This document shows, one piece after another, positions 11,551 through 15,151 of a DNA stretch of 15,151 bases. Each line of letters begins with the position of its first letter. Position 1 is the stretch's first letter. A program made the position numbers and the translations under genes. Location of the stretch: assembly GCA_028713795.1 (NCBI GenBank), contig JAQTNP010000018.1, positions 1-15,151 of the forward strand, read 5' to 3'. This stretch comes from Minisyncoccota bacterium. Lineage in GTDB: Bacteria; Patescibacteriota; Minisyncoccia; Minisyncoccales; PEYH01. The notes below the pieces were generated by a model, which did no database searches, had not been told where the DNA came from, and saw only the letters and a list, made by a program, of their open reading frames with translations.

Positions 11551-12816
11551 ATGAAAAAAATCCTAATCATTTCATCTTATGCTCCTCCTGCTATAGGAGG
11601 ACCGCAAATCCTTTACAATCTATTAAAGGATTTCCCCTCGGATAGTTATAGTATATTAACAAGTTTCTACAACATAGACAATCTTTCTGCTCAAAAAGGA
11701 ACTTGGCTTCGCTGCCGATATTTTTTCTATGATAACCTCAAAAAAACCAAGGAGGACAGGATAAAAGCATCTCAGATTAATACGATAGACCAAAAAAAAT
11801 CTTCTCTGCTTTTGAGATTAAAGAATTTTGTCAGAAGGAATTCCTTGGTAAGAAACATTATTGGCATTCCAGTAATATTCATACAGATATTTTGGATAAT
11901 CAGAAGCGGTAAAGCAGTAATTAAAGAAAGAAATCCAGACATGTTGCTGTCTATCTCTGATTATGGGCCAGCAATGATTTCAACATATTTTCTTTCAAAG
12001 ATTACAAAAAAGCCGTTCACGGTATTCCTGTTTGATCTTTACAGGGGAAGTTTTTATCCATTTCCCGGTAATATTTTAGCAGATATCTTTGAAAAAAGAA
12101 TTTTTAAAATGGCCTCAAGAATCATAGTTACCAATCAGGGCACAAAAAACTTATATATCAAAAGATATGGAGATATTTTTACAGAAAAAATATCAATAGT
12201 GCATAATTCTATATCTCCGGAGCTATATTTGCCATTAATCACTCCCTACCAGCCAACTCCGCCTTACAAAATTCTTTTTACAGGAAGAATATACTGGCCT
12301 CAGATTAGAAGTTTGCAAAACCTGGTTAAGGCAATAAACGAAATCAATGATTTAGATATAAGACTAGATATATATTGTCCTAATACTAGTGATTATCTGA
12401 AAAAAATAGGAATAGTTGAGAATGATAAGATTAAGATATCTGTAGCCTCGCCCCAAGATATACCAAAGATACAAAGCCAGGCAGACATCCTCTTCCTGCC
12501 GCTTTCCTGGAAAACCAAAAGCCAGGCGATAATAGATACTGCCACTCCCGGAAAATTCACTGATTACCTTATTGCCGGCAGACCCATGCTCATTCACGCT
12601 CCAGCAAGTTCATATCTTGTAAAATACGCCAGAGAAAACAATATCGCAGCAATAGTTGATCAGGAGAACATACAGGATTTACAGAATATGATAAGAAGAA
12701 TTGTAAAAGATATGGATTTCTCAAAAGAGATTATAAAAAACGCTCAAAGATTGTTCTTTGAGAATCATGATATAAATAAAAATGTAAAAATTTTTAGATT
12801 GTTTTTCGAAAAATAA
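11551..12816 (+). CDS. GT4-like glycosyltransferase, atypical donor motif
   Basis: A 421-aa GT-B type glycosyltransferase. The N-terminus MKKILIISSYAPPAIGGPQIL shows the glycine-rich acceptor loop, and the C-terminal domain opens with YKILFTGRIYWPQIRSL. The donor-binding segment is TPGKFTDYLIAGRPMLIHA, as in the WcaI/WbuB-like subgroup where the first Glu of EX7E is not conserved and a PGK replaces it. ADILFLPLSW lies just before. An internal hydrophobic stretch near 106-118 (IIGIPVIFIQIFW) suggests membrane contact. The ATG directly abuts that of the divergent GT4 gene (CATATG). The methyltransferase gene follows after 4 bases, so the two form an operon. The linkage made is unknown. Confidence 0.85.
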   Translation: MKKILIISSYAPPAIGGPQILYNLLKDFPSDSYSILTSFYNIDNLSAQKGTWLRCRYFFYDNLKKTKEDRIKASQINTIDQKKSSLLLRLKNFVRRNSLVRNIIGIPVIFIQIFWIIRSGKAVIKERNPDMLLSISDYGPAMISTYFLSKITKKPFTVFLFDLYRGSFYPFPGNILADIFEKRIFKMASRIIVTNQGTKNLYIKRYGDIFTEKISIVHNSISPELYLPLITPYQPTPPYKILFTGRIYWPQIRSLQNLVKAINEINDLDIRLDIYCPNTSDYLKKIGIVENDKIKISVASPQDIPKIQSQADILFLPLSWKTKSQAIIDTATPGKFTDYLIAGRPMLIHAPASSYLVKYARENNIAAIVDQENIQDLQNMIRRIVKDMDFSKEIIKNAQRLFFENHDINKNVKIFRLFFEK

Positions 12817-12820
12817 ATAT

Positions 12821-13570
12821 ATGGTATCCAAACACATTTATGCAGAGAGATTATATCTAGATGATTCATCAATAGATCAAAAAGAAAAACAAGCTCATAT
12901 CGAGAGATATCTTTTGGCATGCCGACACTTAAGAGTAAACTTTATTGTTCTAGATGCGGCTTGCGGTTCTGGCTATGGAACAAAAATGATCGGAGAAAAA
13001 ACAAGTAAGGTTGTGGGCATTGATTCATCTCCGGAGGCAATTCAGTATGCCCAGAAAAATTATAACAAAGAAAATGCCATATATGCTGTTGTTGACTTAA
13101 ATAATCCCCTACCTTTTTCTAATAATAGTTTTGATAGTGTTGTTTGTTTTGAAACAATAGAACATTTAACCAATCAGCAAGCCCTTTTAAAAGAATTTAA
13201 CCGTATATTAAAACCGGGCGGATTGCTCTTTATTTCCTGTCCAGAGGCTGATATAAGTAAGAAAGCAAGAATAAAAAATCCTTATCATCAAAAGGAATTA
13301 TCAAAAAAGGAATTTCTGCAGATGGTATCAAACTATTTTGTTATTATAGATATCTTTGGACAATTAAAATTTATAAAATTATCTTTATTCAAAAGATCTA
13401 TAAAAAAGATATTCTCTATTATGGGACCGACTGTAAAAAAATTGATCAAAAAAATATTAAAAAAACAAAGCGATAATTTCTCTAATATTTGTTTTGATAG
13501 AATAGAAAAAATTAAAGAAAGCGACCCAGCTAGTCATTTTGTGACAATAATCTTCAGTAAAAAACCGTAG
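12821..13570 (+). CDS. SAM-dependent methyltransferase (class I)
   Basis: A 249-aa Rossmann-fold methyltransferase. Motif I is VLDAACGSGYG (43-53), the acidic ribose-binding loop is VGIDSSPEA at about 65-73, motif IV is FDSVVCFETIEHL, and the post-motif strand is ILKPGGLLFISCP. The C-terminal part after residue 170 is lysine-rich and poorly conserved (KRSIKKIFSIMG, KKLIKKILKKQ), perhaps for membrane or substrate contact. Being four bases behind a glycosyltransferase in a polysaccharide locus, it likely methylates a sugar or caps a glycan, but ubiquinone/menaquinone-type or protein substrates cannot be excluded. It ends with TAG and converges on the dehydratase gene with a 21-base gap that holds no evident terminator. 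Confidence 0.88.
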   Translation: MVSKHIYAERLYLDDSSIDQKEKQAHIERYLLACRHLRVNFIVLDAACGSGYGTKMIGEKTSKVVGIDSSPEAIQYAQKNYNKENAIYAVVDLNNPLPFSNNSFDSVVCFETIEHLTNQQALLKEFNRILKPGGLLFISCPEADISKKARIKNPYHQKELSKKEFLQMVSNYFVIIDIFGQLKFIKLSLFKRSIKKIFSIMGPTVKKLIKKILKKQSDNFSNICFDRIEKIKESDPASHFVTIIFSKKP

Positions 13571-13591
13571 TTTAAAGCTTTTACAATCTTA

Positions 13592-14575
13592 TTAAATAAA
13601 TCCTCCTTGTTTTAATTTATCCCTGATTTCATCTTTATTCATCAGCCTGTAATTTGATGAATATTTTTCCCCTTCAAATTTCTTAAAATCCTCGTATTTA
13701 TCTCTTAATCCGTTAATGTTCTGCTGAGGGAGAATCAAGTAGTAATCTTCATCAAAAATCACCGTGTCTTTCACTTCAAATTCAGATATCAAATCCTCAT
13801 GTATTTTTTCTCCAGGCCTAACGCCTATCTCTTTTAATTTACTTTTTCCTTTCAATTCTTCAACCATTACTTCTGCCAAATCAGTAATTTTACAAGCAGG
13901 CATTTTGGTAACAAATATTTCCCCGCCCATGCAGCGCTCGGCAGCTCCGAACAGCAATCCTATCGCTTCGTCAATCCTCATATAGTATCTAGTCATATTA
14001 AAATTAGTAATTGGTAAATCTTCCCCTTTTTCTATCAATTCCTTAAAAAACGGGATAATGCTTCCTCTTGTCCCCATAACATTGCCGGCTCTAGTGCAAA
14101 CAAATTTCGTATTAGCACTCTCCAGATTTCCATGGATCATGAGTTTCTCCCCTATTGCCTTACACATTCCATACATGTTTACCGAAGCGCAAGCCTTATC
14201 GCTTGAGCAGTCAATTACTAATTTTACCCCGTGGCTGATAGCAGCCTTAACGACATTGTGAGTCCCTAAAATGTTGGTATTTATTGACTGCCAAGGATTA
14301 TCTTCGCAGATTGGAACATGCTTTAAGGCAGCCAGATGAAAAACAATATCTATGCCCCTCATGGCAAAACTTAATGTCTCAAGATTTACTACATCGCCAA
14401 TAACAAATTTTAGTTTTGGGTTCTTGAATGATCTATCCATTGTCACCTGGGCAAATTCTCCCCGGGAATATATAATGATCTCTTTTGGATCGTATTTTTC
14501 CAAAAGTTGCCTTGCAATCTCTTGGCCCCAAGATCCTGTTCCTCCTGTGATTAAAATCCTTTGATTATTGAACAT
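13592..14575 (-). CDS. UDP-GlcNAc 4,6-dehydratase (PseB/CapD family)
   Basis: A 327-aa short-chain dehydrogenase/reductase acting on UDP-GlcNAc to give a 4-keto-6-deoxy sugar. The NAD(P)-binding loop is ITGGTGSWGQEI (about 8-19), then AALKHVPICEDNP, characteristic of the CapD/PseB/FnlA group. The active-site segment is SSDKACASVNMYGMCK, with the DK pair and a Tyr-X3-Lys. FnlA/CapE 5-inverting enzymes usually have Met at that Tyr, so the residue favours the PseB-like branch, but the epimerase next door would fit FnlA. GNVMGTRGS and RPGEKIHE are also present. It overlaps the epimerase gene by 11 bases on the same strand. Product stereochemistry (L-altro versus L-talo/D-xylo) cannot be settled from sequence alone. 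Confidence 0.88.
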   Translation of the reverse strand: MFNNQRILITGGTGSWGQEIARQLLEKYDPKEIIIYSRGEFAQVTMDRSFKNPKLKFVIGDVVNLETLSFAMRGIDIVFHLAALKHVPICEDNPWQSINTNILGTHNVVKAAISHGVKLVIDCSSDKACASVNMYGMCKAIGEKLMIHGNLESANTKFVCTRAGNVMGTRGSIIPFFKELIEKGEDLPITNFNMTRYYMRIDEAIGLLFGAAERCMGGEIFVTKMPACKITDLAEVMVEELKGKSKLKEIGVRPGEKIHEDLISEFEVKDTVIFDEDYYLILPQQNINGLRDKYEDFKKFEGEKYSSNYRLMNKDEIRDKLKQGGFI

Positions 14576-15151
14576 TTTTATATCTCATTAATATTTTTAG
14601 TATCTTGTCTGATACATTATCGCTGTAGTCTAATGGAATCCTCGTCTCTTTATCATCGGGGCTGTTTATCGCTATATTAAAGCTATCCAAAATATCTTTT
14701 TTGTCAACTCCAGAAACAATTGTCTTGCCAGAATCAGTTAATTCCGGCCTTTCTGTTGATATTCTTGTAAATACGCATGGCTTTCCAAAAATAGCGGCTT
14801 CTTCCGGTATTGTTCCGGAGTCTGTAATCATGCATGTCGCATTCATCTCTAATTTCATGAAATCGAGTAATCCGAAGGGTTTCAAGAATTGTAAATTATT
14901 GTTTTTTATTTTCATTCCTTCATCAAGCTTTTTCATTGTCCGCGGATGGGTGCTGAAGATAATCCTATGCTTTTTTGATATTTCTACCAATGCCTCATAT
15001 ATGCTTCTGAATGCTTTTGAATCATCAACATTCTCTTCTCTGTGCAGAGTTACTAAAACATATGGTTCGTCTTTTTTGATGCCCAATTCCTCAAGCACTT
15101 TGCTTTTTTCTGCTTTCCCCTGATATTTCCTAATAATCTCCGCTATCGGAT
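14565..15151 (-). CDS. UDP-N-acetylhexosamine 2-epimerase (WecB/FnlC type), 5' end missing
   Basis: The frame stays open to the right window edge, so the gene is cut and begins outside; a GTG at 15098 is internal, as coding similarity continues upstream (PIAEIIRKYQG). The 195 visible residues are the C-terminal half of a non-hydrolysing 2-epimerase that interconverts UDP-HexNAc C2 epimers. They show the LVTLHREENVDD motif, IIFSTHPRT, and the UDP-binding TDSGTIPEEAAIFGKPCV followed by STERPE. SGT instead of SGG is seen in FnlC/WbjD, the UDP-N-acetyl-L-fucosamine branch. Its 3' end overlaps the dehydratase start by 11 bases, so both work in one nucleotide-sugar pathway. FnlC function is plausible; ordinary WecB/MnaA (UDP-ManNAc) is the alternative. 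Confidence 0.9.
   Translation of the reverse strand, partial: PIAEIIRKYQGKAEKSKVLEELGIKKDEPYVLVTLHREENVDDSKAFRSIYEALVEISKKHRIIFSTHPRTMKKLDEGMKIKNNNLQFLKPFGLLDFMKLEMNATCMITDSGTIPEEAAIFGKPCVFTRISTERPELTDSGKTIVSGVDKKDILDSFNIAINSPDDKETRIPLDYSDNVSDKILKILMRYKNVQ

Noticed and set aside
14565..15098. A complete short epimerase starting at the GTG at 15098
   Set aside because: The frame continues upstream to the window edge with coherent sequence, and the family is about 350-380 aa, so the gene is truncated by the window, not short.

Overview
The window is AT-rich, very densely packed DNA from a small-genome bacterium. The candidate phyla radiation (Patescibacteria, Parcubacteria-like) is the best guess. 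This rests on reduced, often overlapping genes, almost no Shine-Dalgarno sequences, many promoters whose predicted start site falls on the ATG, and short versions of universal proteins such as an 804-aa SecA. TGA ends at least one clear gene (the second Nudix gene, at an ATGA overlap), so the code looks standard rather than the UGA=Gly code of Gracilibacteria/SR1. The lineage is inferred; no rRNA gene is present to confirm it.

Layout. Positions 1-1585 (minus strand) hold secF (running off the left edge) and secD, the proton-motive-force-driven accessory pair of the Sec translocon. Positions 1613-3681 (minus) are a tight overlapping operon: a 54-aa repeat peptide built of Phe-Leu-Gly and Phe-Leu-His triplets, a nucleoside 2-deoxyribosyltransferase-like protein, a divergent uracil-DNA-glycosylase-like protein and two Nudix hydrolases. 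It looks like a nucleotide-pool/DNA-damage housecleaning set. Positions 3761-4629 (minus) hold an AbiEii-type nucleotidyltransferase toxin preceded by a 63-aa partner with its own promoter. Positions 4645-7368 (minus) hold secA and, directly behind its stop codon, a DUF3850/ASCH gene framed by a 16-bp direct repeat of the secA 3' end. Positions 7454-8875 (minus) hold a short ribosome hibernation factor gene and murB.

Positions 8876-9127 are the most unusual non-coding stretch. On the minus strand there is a near-consensus promoter, a predicted 58-nt RNA ending in an intrinsic terminator, a second promoter, and a GC-rich structured murB leader. Two segments of the small RNA are complementary to two segments of the leader in the order A-B-A'-B', which implies a long-range pseudoknot or an antisense pair.

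Positions 9128-15151 are a surface-polysaccharide locus: a WbaP/WcaJ-type polyprenyl-phosphate sugar-phosphate transferase, two GT4-type glycosyltransferases, a SAM-dependent methyltransferase, a PseB/CapD-type UDP-GlcNAc 4,6-dehydratase and a WecB/FnlC-type UDP-HexNAc 2-epimerase running off the right edge. The expected flow is nucleotide-sugar synthesis (dehydratase, epimerase), loading of the first sugar-phosphate on undecaprenyl phosphate, extension by the GT4 enzymes, and possible methylation. Gene borders here are extreme: two genes share a TTAA at their stops, and two divergent genes have abutting start codons (CATATG).

No tRNA, rRNA, CRISPR array, transposase or integrase was seen.
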